Shown here: positions 32,494-46,080 of the stretch, one piece after another | Position numbering within the stretch: position 1 is the first letter of the stretch | How the letters are laid out: every line of letters starts with the position of its first letter | Source of the DNA: Beroe ovata | Taxonomy: Eukaryota; Ctenophora; Nuda; Beroida; Beroidae | Reading direction: 5' to 3' | DNA length: 51,725 nucleotides | Assembly: GCA_946803715.1 (NCBI GenBank) | Contig: CAMPET010000137.1 | Location: 119,837 to 171,561 of the forward strand | The notes under the pieces: model-generated | What the model was told of the DNA's origin: nothing | Databases searched by the model: none | What the model saw: the letters and a program-made list of their open reading frames with translations, nothing else | Program-made: the position numbers and the translations under genes

Positions 32494-34167
32494 CACAAGA
32501 GATAAACTGGAGGATTTTGATTTAAAATCATCGAATAGAAATGATTCCGATCTGAGACAGCCCTAAAGTCGTCCAAAGGGATGGATTTTATTCGACAAAG
32601 TAAGTATAATGCTCAACAAAACTTGTCTAGGATTTAAAACCTAGCTCCAAAACCAGTGAAATCTACACCACCGCAGTGTGCATGTTCAGTAGTTATCAGG
32701 TGAAATTTGACACTGTTTATTCAAACTCACAGGGTTTAGCGGGCACTCACTCAAATTATGAGGGAACTCAAATAAGGGGTTCCTAATTCACGGGTTGAAT
32801 ATAATACCAGGGATTAATAATTCGAATGAAGTAAGTATAAGGTTTTAAGAATTAAACAATTGTGTTTGATATGGTAAACTTGGATAGAGTTCAATGACGA
32901 AATAAATGGCTGTTTAGGCTACCAGAATGTAAGATCAAGGTAAGAGTCCCCACTCATGGACAAGCTATACAAGCTGCAAATTTCAAATTACCGCCTGTTA
33001 TAATCACTCAAGAGAGGGCCGGGGGTTGTACATTAGCAACACATATCAGTTACCATAGCAACGCGGTGTCATGAAACTCTGGTGATTACCCTCTTCCTGA
33101 CAGCCTGTGATTGGTGCTTGTGATCGATTATAAGCTGTTAGCGATAATTGTAAAATCTATTCCGGTAAATCTTGCATATAGATCCATTTATTATGGTAAA
33201 AATTGAGTATATATCATGGTTCCTATTAATAAAGTTCGGATATGATAAACCATGAAGTTTGTTGCCCTATTATGATAATGTGGTTGAATATTATAGGATG
33301 ATTGGATAGGATAATGGGAGCCCCTCTTCACTTTGACGAAGTGGGCTTGGCTCAGACCCAAGAGAGAAGTGGTCAATTAGAGAGTCTCTAATAGAGATTG
33401 AGTCCTTATGCCGCAGGATATAGTTGCATGGATATGGTCGATATTATAATATGGGCCTGTTATACCACATGGGGGATACAATTCAACAAACATACTTCAA
33501 TCGGATTACCTGTCAACTGACAAGCTCAAAAACAAAATAGATCGGAAAAAGAACTGGATCAAAACAAGCAAATTCCCTTCTCCACTCTCGAATAAATATA
33601 GCTTTTCATAAAGTCCTGCATGCTGAAACGGTGCTCCGCAGTTAGAATTCTGTCAGTGCTTGCTGGGAAGTGAACACAAAAACAAGGATCCATTTTGTGT
33701 GAAGTGTAAAAACTTGGAATTGCTTGTCACAGCTTCCATAATATCTTGATAACTCAAGCACTGTGGGATACCGCAGTTGAAGCAGGTATAATTTTGGGAT
33801 GATCAAATTCAAAATTCATCAGATTTATCATTTTTCACTGACAGACGTTTTTTCCCACGCTGAGGCGGATTTTTGATCGAAAAATGCGCGAGTTTTAGAA
33901 AGCATAACCACTGTAGTTTATGCTCAACGCTGAGGAGCTGCAGAAGTATCTGCATAATGTGTGGGAAAACTCTTTTTTCAGACTGGAAAAGGATGGAAAT
34001 TGTCTTGTGATTTGGGACAGTATTATACCTTGACACCAGTTTATCTTGACACTGGTACCTATATCTTGACACCACTTTTGCCTGACACCACTCTCCCTTG
34101 ACACTGGTATACCTTTACACCAATTTTTGTCTGACATCCCTTTTACTTCACACATACACACACACCG

Positions 34168-34200
<33 letters not shown>

Positions 34201-34433
34201 GGGACCAGCAGGAACTGAACACTGTTTTTGGAGGACCCCCTCGTACAGTTTGGCGGCAGGTAAATGCTCTATTTCGAAGAAAAACTGTCCCTGAGTGTAA
34301 CTTTGANTTTCGCATGGCGGTCCTGAATTCCCATCCCTCACATGATACCCACATTTTCCAACCTCACTCTCATTATCGTCATATGTTTGTTTTGTCACGT
34401 AATGTTTGTTGCTGTTACCATGCCACAGCACAT
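32494..34433. other. Intergenic DNA between divergent genes
   Basis: No exon is seen. An RFX-like palindrome (GTTACCATAGCAAC) lies at 33049-33062, about 0.56 kb upstream of the coiled-coil gene. There is a small TGACACCACT cluster at 34025-34110, a (CA)n tract at 34148-34200 and a single N at 34307. Confidence 0.5.
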
Positions 34434-34578
34434 CACGTGACGCGTTTCACTCACGTGTTCATCGACAATTGTCGGTACAGCCCAAGCTAATGCTTATCAA
34501 ATGCAGCCCCTATCCTGAGAATTGGAGTGGTTACCATGGTAACGGACTGCGCTTCCCTTCATTACTCCGCACCACGTG
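34434..34578 (+). promoter_or_regulatory. Candidate promoter: three CACGTG boxes and a perfect RFX X-box palindrome
   Basis: CACGTG lies at 34434, 34452 and 34573. GTTACCATGGTAAC (34530-34543) is a perfect palindrome matching the RFX X-box consensus. The cluster is 120-265 bases before the first ATG of the KPYTY membrane protein gene. Confidence 0.5.
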
Positions 34579-34698
34579 ACTCTGAATTATGAGATACTGA
34601 AATCAAATTCGACTCCACAAGTTGATTACCGTCCTAACTGTAGTTTGATTTCTTCATCTATCGGCAGTCGACAGCGACAGTAAAGTTATCTTCGAAGA

Positions 34699-37600
34699 AT
34701 GCCTTTTCTAGGTAAGAATATTTTCAAATCTTTCAACTCAATTTGTCAAAGTTGTCAAAACATCGCTTAAGTTTTCATTTAGCCACATTTTTCATTCTTT
34801 ATTCAACACAAAAATTACTTAAATCCTCATCATAATGTGATCCACCAAAATGTTTAATGCAAAAAATATCCTCGAAATTGGTCCAAGTCCACCTCTATGT
34901 TCCCACCGCCCCAATCCATCTCTCCTGTCATCAATCACGCGTGTTTTTCTACCACCCTAACACATGGAACACGTGTTAGCACACATGCTCTTCACATCCT
35001 CATTCCAGCAGTGGTTCTTCCCGTACGCACCGCAAAACTCCACATCCACATCCACACACCGGCAATCATCGCACGATTCCCGACAATTTCGAGCCACGTG
35101 CCCATCAGAACAGTACCCCATCCGCGCACTGAAAAAACAGTACATATCGGAGAAGACATTCCTACATGCAGCACCCCCGGGCGTGCACAACCCACATGTT
35201 TTCTTACACATGTTTGCCATCACTTCCACTGGACAATAGGTGGAGTCGCAGTTCTCCGCCTCGTCACGGCATTGGTCCGTTTCCGGTTCCGATCCGATGA
35301 TATCGTCCTGGTCCGGATGGGTGATCAGACGGTTTGAAATGGCCGCCATGGCGCTCTGAAGAGTTTCCTGAGTCCACTGTGTTACCATGGAGATGACTTC
35401 GTCAATTATGAAGACACTGGTGTCGAGTTCAGTGGATTGAGAACTGTCAGTGTCGTCAAATGCATCTACTGACTCAGTGCCTGAATCAGTCTCATCAACA
35501 CTCTCAGTTGACATATCTGAGACATCAACCGATTCAGTGACTTGCTCATCAGCTTCATCAAAACCCTCAGTCATCACATCACCGTGATCATCTGTTGGTA
35601 AATAGGAGTCATCGACACTTTCTGTGATTGCGGCTGATTCATCTGAGACATCGACTTCTTCAGTAGAGTGTTCTAGTAGTTCTGTCGATAATTCAGTTGA
35701 TTCCTCTATGATTTCGGTTGACTCATCGAAGGCTTCTGTCGACTCTTCAATAAGCTCAGTTGACTCATCAATAAGCTCAGTTGACTCATCAATAAGCTCA
35801 GTTGACTCATCAATAAGCTCAGTCGATTCTTCAATAAGCTCAGTCGATTCTTCAATAAGCTCAGTTGACTCATCAATAATCTCAGTTGACTCATCAATGA
35901 GCTCAGTTGACTCTTCAATAAGCTCAGTCGATAATTTACCGATACTGTCAAGATTCTCAGTTGATCCCTCAACTCCATCCACCGCTACTGTGGACTTTTC
36001 ATCAGTAACTTCCCCAGCTGTAGACTCCACTGTTGCTCCCTCATCATCTCCTTCACTTGCTCCTTCATCAATATCCCTAGCCTCAGCATCTACCAGTGAC
36101 TTCATGGCGAGCTCATTTGCTCCCATACAATCCATGATCACGGCCAGTCTCCCACTTCCCACCCCGTGCACAATGTCGCCGACTTCACTGCCCTTCAATT
36201 CACAGGCCTCAGTGCGGGGGTTCCACGCGATAGCGAAACATGTATCGGTCTTGTCTTGGCACTGCTCGATACAGTTGAACACGGAGCCGACTCCATTGAT
36301 TGTGAGGATTGTGGGCCCGAGGAGGAAAGTGTCCTCCATGATACAGGCGTCATCTGAAACGGAGAAAGGGGAGTCAGAGGGAGAGAGAGAGAGAGAGGGA
36401 GTGTGAGAGGGGGAGTCAGAGGGGGAGTTTGGGAGAGGGAGTGAGAGTGGTGGAGTGAGAGTGGTGGAGTGCGAGAGGGGGAGTGTGAGAGGGGGAGTGT
36501 GAGGAAATTAGTGCTGGTGAAAGAGTGGAATCTAGGAAATGGGGGAGGGAGACCCAGGGTTAGGATTATATGGCCCGAATTCATCCCTAAAAACGAGCTA
36601 TAGCCAACGTCTCCATAATGTACAATGTATATTGTATAGATATGTGCAATTATTTCAACATTATGTGCAATGTGCATATCTTTCCTCCTGTGCAAACTTA
36701 CATCAACATCTTCCCAAAAGACAAATTTCGTCATGTCTCAAGTAGAATCATTTCTTATTCCACTCACAGATCTTCATATCATAATGACTTGAGATAGTTC
36801 TCAAGCATGCCTTTAGCAAAACTTTATATTTGGTAACTACTTAGTCAAATATCGTGTATGGAAACAGGCATATTTTCAATTATGAGAGACTGATGAGAAA
36901 ATACCAAATTTTGAGAATATGTGTGGGTGTTTGCTTGCTTATCGCAAACATAGTGTTTGTGAGTGTTTGTTTGAGTGTGGTGTGAATGGTGATGTGAGTA
37001 GTGAGCAAAATCTTACATCTAATGTTCTTATCTATCTGATTTCTTACCGTTGTCATAAGCCAAGTTTCCATAGAAGATAAGGCTGGTCAAGACAGTGATA
37101 ACTGAAAACTTCATATTGCAAGAAAGGATGATAAGGAAATCTGGAAAAAGGAATTTTGAAGGGAAAAGTGAAATGTTTACGTAGATTTTGAAAATATCGT
37201 GTAAAGTTTTGCTTTGTTTTGACTGCGAGTTAAACTGTGAATAACAAAGTGTGGGGGAGGCGTGAATTAAACTTTGTTCGTTTTAGTTTTCCCTGGGAAT
37301 AGACAAGCGATGGGACCAGTACACGATGGAAAGACGAGAATTAAATTAATAATCTGACCACATATAGAATATTTTCTAAAATTTCTTACTTTCTACTAAT
37401 CATTCTTCTCTTTTTCAGGTGTACTTATTCTACTCTGTGCCCAGGTAAGCTAATCAGACCCATGCTTGACATGGGCAATGTCCATTCCGTTGAGATCTCA
37501 CCCTGTAATCTTTCATTCCTTCGGATAGTTGTTGCTATGAGCAACCACGGTTAGCAACCTATGATAACAACACTTTATTTTCAGTTTTTCCACGGTTCTG

Positions 37601-40600
37601 CTCAGTTTGGTGAGTCAATGAAATGAAGCTGTGAAATTAATGTAGATTATTGATTTGATGATATGAATGCAATTTACAAACTCGAATGAATCCTCACGAC
37701 CTGTATTAGATGTTCGTCTCCCGTAATCAAATTGAAACAGACACAGAAATCATCAGGGTTTAGGTCTTGTAAATTAGGTGTGAAATGTCAATATTCCATG
37801 TAAAAATTCAGAAGGATCATATTGATCATCATTCGTCAACCGCTGCGCTTGGCGGTTGGCATGGAAATAGCTAACGCCGAAACTCAAAAAGGTGAAAAGA
37901 AAACCTCCAAAAGGGGTAAAATCTGTGAATTGTTCATTTGGTGTTCAACCTCGTCTAATATTGTAGTCTATTCGTTTTTGTCGTCTTCACTTCTCATATT
38001 TCCCCCGATTGTAAATTTTCTGTGGATCATCATGATACTCGTCGATTTGTATTCTATTTTTCGAGGTCTATATTTGTGTTTTTTTGCTGTTCTCCTTCGT
38101 CGAGCGAAGCTCTCCGTCTGCTATATTGATGATGTAAACCTCGATGTGCAACACACCCCCTTGGTCGACTTCACTCGAACAACCACGTACACAACCCCCT
38201 CCCTTCACCCGTTACTCCGTCCAGGTCTACATAATCTGCGGAGTTTAGCCTTCACCGTGATGATAACCACCAGATGGAAATCAGTGGAACCGTGGACCAC
38301 TGATTTCACCACGTGGTCGACCCCGTACACCACCGGGTCGTCGACCACAATTTCAACTCAGTCGACCACAGCAACCACGTGGCCAACATCGGATTCGACC
38401 ACGTCGGAGTCCACTACGACATACACAACGGAGTCTACGACCACAGAGTCGACCACTTCAGCCACAACCTCTGACTCAACGACATCAGATTCGACGTCGT
38501 CATTCACAACATCAGCGACAACCACAGACTCAACGACATCAGATTCAACGTCGTCATTTACAACTTCAGCGACAACCACAGACTCAACGTCGTCATTTAC
38601 AACGTCAGCAGCAACAACCACAGACTCAACGACATCTGCAACGACAACAGCAACAACCACTGACTCAACAACATCTGCAACGACAACAGCTACAACCACT
38701 GACTCAACAACATNNNNNNNNNNNNNNNNNNNNNNNNNNNNNNNNNNNNNNNNNNNNNNNNNNNNNNNNNNNNNNNNNNNNNNNNNNNNNNNNNNNNNNN
38801 NNNNNNNNNNNNNNNNNNNNNNNNNNNNNNNNNNNNNNNNNNNNNNNNNNNNNNNNNNNNNNNNNNNNNNNNNNNNNNNNNNNNNNNNNNNNNNNNNNNN
38901 NNNNNNNNNNNNNNNNNNNNNNNNNNNNNNNNNNNNNNNNNNNNNNNNNNNNNNNNNNNNNNNNNNNNNNNNNNNNNNNNNNNNNNNNNNNNNNNNNNNN
39001 NNNNNNNNNNNNNNNNNNNNNNNNNNNNNNNNNNNNNNNNNNNNNNNNNNNNNNNNNNNNNNNNNNNNNNNNNNNNNNNNNNNNNNNNNNNNNNNNNNNN
39101 NNNNNNNNNNNNNNNNNNNNNNNNNNNNNNNNNNNNNNNNNNNNNNNNNNNNNNNNNNNNNNNNNNNNNNNNNNNNNNNNNNNNNNNNNNNNNNNNNNNN
39201 NNNNNNNNNNNNNNNNNNNNNNNNNNNNNNNNNNNNNNNNNNNNNNNNNNNNNNNNNNNNNNNNNNNNNNNNNNNNNNNNNNNNNNNNNNNNNNNNNNNN
39301 NNNNNNNNNNNNNNNNNNNNNNNNNNNNNNNNNNNNNNNNNNNNNNNNNNNNNNNNNNNNNNNNNNNNNNNNNNNNNNNNNNNNNNNNNNNNNNNNNNNN
39401 NNNNNNNNNNNNNNNNNNNNNNNNNNNNNNNNNNNNNNNNNNNNNNNNNNNNNNNNNNNNNNNNNNNNNNNNNNNNNNNNNNNNNNNNNNNNNNNNNNNN
39501 NNNNNNNNNNNNNNNNNNNNNNNNNNNNNNNNNNNNNNNNNNNNNNNNNNNNNNNNNNNNNNNNNNNNNNNNNNNNNNNNNNNNNNNNNNNNNNNNNNNC
39601 CAACAACGACTAAAATAACAACTCCTGAACCAACAACGACTAAAATAACAACCCCAGAACCAACAACGACAAAACTTACGACCGCAGCGCCAACAACGAC
39701 TAAAATAACAACTCCTGAGCCGACAACGACTAAAATTACAACTCCAGCGCCAACAATGACTAAAATAACAACTCCTGAACCAACAACGACTAAAATAACA
39801 ACTCCAGAGCAGACAACAACAGAACTGACAACCTCAAAACTGACAACACAACTAAAATCTCCTGCAACCACTTTCACTACGGATACCACCGTGGATACAG
39901 CCTCACATTCTCCAGAAGAGACATCGTCAGGTATTGCTTGTGATCTGACAGAGATCTTATTATGTCCATTTCACTCCATGTCTAGCGCTGATTGTCTTCC
40001 GCTCTGTGTCCTTGCTTTGCAGTATATGCTTTGGTCTCTATGTGATTCTTATGTCCTTTCCACCGTTATTTTCTGTCCTGATCAGTCATATGATTGTAGG
40101 AGGAGGATGGATCAAGAAGAGTTGCGTCTGAGACGAGACCGATCAGATTTCTTTCAAGATTTTAATAAATTGTTTTCTGACCGAAGCTGTTTTATTTCTG
40201 TGTTTTGAGTAAAAATGAGCGAACCTTGTCCCGAAAACCAAATTGAACTTTAAAAACTCACTGGGCGCGGGGCCTATAAAAAAAGACAGTTTTTGGTCCC
40301 ACCACCAAATCAAAAGTCAAATTCGTTACGTAGCTTGTCATGAGTTTGTTACGTTTCAGCAAGTTCCACCCCCGCTACCTTTACTCGGCAACCTGTCTCT
40401 CCGATACCAACCTGGACTAAACCGTATAACAACCTCATTATGCAAAGAACCCAGACCAAACCCTGGTCCGTAGTTGAAACTGTACCGTGGTCGGTTGTTG
40501 AAGCAACGAAATCGCCACCGTGGCAATCTGTGTCCTCACCGCCTTGGCAATCAGTGACCTCGTCACCATGGCAACCAGTGACCTCGTTATCATGGCAACT

Positions 40601-43547
40601 CGATACCGATCCCATCTATACCGAACCTTGGGGTGCCTGGAATACTGAATCAACGTACACTAAACCATGGCAACCTGACTTTACTTACACTAAGCCATGG
40701 CAACCTGACTTTACTTACACTAAGCCATGGCAACCCTATCCATCCTACACCTCGCCATCGCATCATGATGAATCATCATCGGAACTATCATCATCATCAG
40801 CGGGAGCAAGCAATCCGGGACTAGAATCTATGACCACACAATACGAAAACCGTAACCTGGGAGATGATGCCATGGCAACCACACTGATTACACCCGTGAC
40901 ACCTCCTCGAGCTGCGGACAGTGCTATAGTTGGTGTGAGGGGTGATAGACTCGTCATGGCGACCCGGTATTTTGAAGATGGGAAGCCCGATACATCAAGT
41001 ATGATGCTATGCTGATCTCAGCGCGCACGTATGGAGTGTGCATGCGCTGAGAATGCACCTGCTCTGATATCGCCTATCCTGGTCATCTTGGTTGTCAAGG
41101 CAGCAGTATCCACCATAGCAACAGCAATCTCCATAGCAGCAAACGTAGCAACTCTATTACTACGTAGATAATATGTTTTCTTAGTAACAGCTTTTGATAA
41201 CTTACTGTAATTAACTTTTTGGAGGTGTGAGTTCAAATGAGGTTTATAAAATCAAATTGGCAGTTTTGGTATTTTGCAATTGCCAATCGAAATGCTAGCT
41301 GACTGTTGGATTGATTAGCCGAATTTTTCAGGTTTTGGTGTTTTCACCACATCGACTACGTCTCCCACTGGAACAAATACTAACACGCCTTCGGGAACTG
41401 TTACCAAGCCCCCCTCGGGAACTGTTACCAAGCCCCCATCGGGAACTGTTACCAAGCCCCCATCGGGAACTGTTACCAAGCCCCCATCGGGAACTGTGCA
41501 AGTAACTGGCACATCTACAGGTGTTGGCACTGCAACAAATCCGCCCATCGTCCCAGAGATCCAGCCATATGTGGGAACTGTGTCTAAGCCTTACAAACCG
41601 TATACTTACAAACCGTATACTTACAAACCGTATACTTACAAACCGTATACTTACAAACCGTATACATACAAACCAATGACCTACAAACCGTACACCTACA
41701 AACCGTATACTTACAAACCGTACACAATTAAGATTAGAACTGAAGGCTACAAACCGTATACTTACAAACCATACACTTACAAACCGTATACATACAAACC
41801 GTATACATACAAACCGTACACTTACAAGCCGTATACTTACGATTCGAATCCCTACCCTGATCCCGTCGGTCTCGGTTCCATAACACCCGCTGACTCCAGC
41901 ACTTCGTCTACCACTACGTACGGGGGAACAACTTACAGTTGGGAGCGCACTGACTCAAGTAAGTGTTTGAGCTACACGTGGCATTAAGCTACACGTGGCA
42001 TTGACACCACTTTGACCGGTGATCAGAGTTCTTCTTGAGTCTGGGGATTGTGGGTGATAATTAGGGTCCCCATCGCATGCAATGATTTCGAATGAACTTG
42101 ATATCTTTACACGTGTCTTTCTGTTTCTCCCGCATGAATTGCTTGTCCTTCATTGTACCTACATAGTGTCTTTGTTATGTGTTGTCGAATGAATGTAGGT
42201 GACACCCTTATGTGTGACGTGTGTGTGTGTTCGATGAATGCCTTCTTGTGTGATCTGAATGTTCGAATGAAGGCACATGATTGTCGGACCGAGTATTCTT
42301 CGCAACAAATCTTCTCTTGACGTGGATAGTATCAGGTTGATCAATGATTATTTGAAATATTCTTCTTCGGTTTTTTTTGGTTATCTATAAAAGTGCTATT
42401 TCCTCAGCTACCGCCATGCCGGAGCCCCAGCTTCCATGTGAGTTTGACGCATGACACGAGACACCACCACACATCGCTTGCTTTTCCTTGACACCACTTC
42501 TCCTTACCTCTTGACTCTCCTTTCTGACATCACTTCTACAATTTCATGACACCACGTAAACTTTCTCTTGACACCACTTTGACACAGGGTGTGCCATATG
42601 AACCGTTGCTTGACACCACTTCCCTCAGTGTGCGGTTACTTCACGACCATAACAACTCTCTCCGTGTGTCGGGGAAAACAGATGGCTGGCGATTACAAGG
42701 CTTTGAAATATAGCCGAGCTATGGACAAGATTATCTACACGCAGATGGAGACTCCTGAAAACGCTAATGATCCCTACAAAACGTGCGTCATTGACACCAA
42801 GTCTTTGCTGACACCACTTTACTCTGACACCATTTCATAACTGATGCCACTTAACTCTGATACCACTTCTCGCTTACACCACTAAACAGTTAATTCTTGC
42901 GCCAAGTTATTGCTGACAACAACTCAATCTGACACCATTTTAAAGCTGTCATCACTTTAACTTGTCACCACTTCTTATTGACACCAGTATTGAATCTGAT
43001 TGCAAGTAGCGTCAGGATCAAATTGGTGTACAAAGTTTTGAGTGGAGTCAGGATTGAAGTGGTGTCAAATGTGGAGAAACTATAGATCACACATCCACCC
43101 ACAGGAAGCTAGTTCAAGACAAATATGGTTGGAGTATATACGGTGGTAGCACGCTCTTCGCATATTCTTCAAGTGTGGTATGTTATCATGGTAACCATGA
43201 CGATCCACTGATTTATCTTCATTAGAAGACACTGATCTCTGAAGATGAGACTTATCTTAAACGTTGTTTTAATGTTTTCTTTATTGTTGCATCTAGGCCC
43301 AAAAAATTTGCTAAAAGTATCTCCCCACTATTACATCCCCCATTACATCTCCACCTTTTCAGACAAGCACGGGGGGGTCAACATGTCTAACCAGTGGAAA
43401 CCAAGTGGGTTGGACTGTGGTGTGCGAGGATGGTAGCTCCATGGTAACACAACCATTCAGTGATGATTTACCAGCTGGTGCTAAAGTTATCTTCGCTATG
43501 AATTTGGCGGAACTGCGTGAGTAGTACTTTGTTATGTGGTGGAATGG

Positions 43548-43581
<34 letters not shown>

Positions 43582-43602
43582 TATTGATTGATTGACTGAT
43601 TG

Positions 43603-43637
<35 letters not shown>

Positions 43638-46049
43638 CCCCAGCGCCCCCTGAGGATTGTTCCGATGGATTTCTCGTCGGAAATGGAATGGATTACGAAG
43701 TCAAGATCAACCAGCCTGAGAACTTCCCGGATGAGTCCTGTTACAATGATTACAACGGCATCTACAAGAACCTGTAAGTGTGATTTTCAATGAATTAGAG
43801 TATCAATGCGTGCTCTTTCATAATTCTAACACTGTGTACGCCCCCCAGGGGCGGCATGATATTTGGACACAAGATCTATCAGAAGAAAGACAGTGCTACT
43901 GATGTAGCCATGATGATGAACCCATTGTATGGGGTGTGGTCATTCGGCCGTTGGGAGAGCATTGCATCCATGTAAGTAATATAGGTCTACAGCTGTATTG
44001 TACTTGTTGTCAATATGTCGCAGTCACGTGATCAAACGCTCATTTCTCAAAAACCGTCTGCTCAAAAACTATTTGTTCCACCATCTATAATTTCTGGAAA
44101 CTAGTGATTTGAGTCTACCATCTATCCTCGCTTTAGGGCATTTGAACCGCTGGAAGAATGGCCGTTGATCGATCCCTTCACCCGGACATTCTGTCCCCGA
44201 GATGTGACATCCATGACATTTGTGTGTGGGGAAGCCATGGTTACATCAACTGTCTCCATAGAGAGTGAGTGGCGGATTCTGCCCCCCCCCNCCCCCCCCG
44301 TATATTTCTTGCTGCTCCATTAATAATAATTTTACTATTGCATATATCATTGATCCTCATTTGTTATGAGGAAGTTGAAATCAACATCGATGCCTGGTCC
44401 ATGTTTGATCCAGGCATTTTCATTTTCTGTTGCTACCAGTACCAGTCGTTACCACTACCATTTGTTACCAGTTGTTACCACTATCATTTGTTACCATGGT
44501 AACCCCGCAGGTCAAAGCTACTTCACGTACGGATTCGAGCCAGTTATATTCCCTAACGCATACAAGGATGAGTTATACACAACTGGACCCCCAAAGACAT
44601 ACGATAACGACGGATTCGGATTGGTTCCCATAACTCCGACTCTTGAAGCAAAGACAACCCCTATCATCCCAGGTATTTGGCACGGTTTTGAGCCCTAATG
44701 CTCCAGACCATTGAAAAGTTATCTGAATCTGTTGTTACCATGGTAACTGTGTTACCATGATTTAACCCCGTTTTCAGCTGATATGGTAACGGGAGTGGAG
44801 AATCACAGATTCTGTGCTTCGACTCAGTTCACCCTGGAGAACTTTGGTAGCAACTGCGGCTACATGGTTCGTACTAGAGTTCTGTTGAGAGTTTTTCTGT
44901 CGATTTTGAAGATCTTCTTTTTATCGATATCCACCTCATCACTGTGATCATTGCGATAAACAATCCTACACACTGTCACCCTGTGTCATTGTAACTTGGT
45001 GGCATGGTAGTGCTAGGTGTTAGAGGCAGGGTGTCATCTAGGCAGCAACAACAGGTGTCACAGTTAGATAGTGACACCGGGTGTTACAATATGTATATCT
45101 CCAGGTAAACGGAGAGTACACATTGACGGGGGATACGTCAGGGGGACGACAGGTCTATGAGAAACTCGTACCCTGGGAAGTAACTGATTATCCGCAGATC
45201 AGTACTATTAAGATGTAAGTACAACCCCCCCATAGTTCTATTGGGGGTTGCTCCAAAGCTACAGTCTGCAGTGGGTTCGATTATTTCTGATTCTCTTCTG
45301 AAGATCATGCCTTCCTCTCTCGTTCCCCAATTCAGAATTGCACCCCCATGTTTCCTTGTCTACTCCTATCCGACTCCCCTCTCTAATTATCTCCCTATCC
45401 TTGACTCTCCTCCCCCTCCTCAATATCTTTCCATCAAATCTCCTCTTCTCTGTGCCCCACTTCCTCCTCCCTTTTTCTTTCTGACTCTTCCCGAAAACCT
45501 TAAAAGTTTCTCCCACTCTCTTCTACAGGTACATGTACTATCTGAAGAAGTGGGACAGGTGGGTCATAGGAACTGGATTCCTCGACGGAAAAGGACTCGT
45601 AGCTTCCTTTTTCCACCAGGGAGAATGCCCCTATGCCAGTGAGTGTTGTATTTTGCTCTTTTTGGAGGCTGTTGTTCTTTGGTTTTTTCTTCCTTTCTTA
45701 AATTGCTACCTTCTTCTTCGCAAGGCATATCTCACTATTCTTGTTTTATAGGGAACGTCAAAGACATGAAGTTGGAAAGCGGATATGTGTGCGATTTCAC
45801 AGTTTTTAACACTGGTTCAATCTACTTCGAGACTTACATGACCCCAACTTCATTCTGGGGAGGTATTTAAACACACAGACACAGACACACACACAGACAC
45901 ACACACAGACACACAGACACATACACACAGACACACACAGACACACACAAACAGTACACACACAGACAAACATACGCAGACTCTCTCACACACACAGACA
46001 GACACAAAGAGACGACAAACAGTCACACATAAGCATACTGTCATCCACN

Positions 46050-46080
<31 letters not shown>

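Noticed and set aside
35624-36406. 260-codon plus-strand Ser-rich frame (SSVDSSI repeats)
   Set aside because: It is a shadow of the 21-bp repeat coding STELIDE on the minus strand, where the PAN and ShK domains and signal peptide are.
37822-38224. Upstream extension of the Thr-rich open frame with a hydrophobic stretch (FLSSSLLIFPPIVNFLWIIM)
   Set aside because: The phase-matched acceptor at 38224 joins the signal-peptide exons directly. The extension is low-complexity intron sequence without a good start context.
38358-39889. Long minus-strand Val-rich open frames (VVVADVVES type)
   Set aside because: They are reverse reading of the Thr/Ser-rich coding repeats and run through the N gap.
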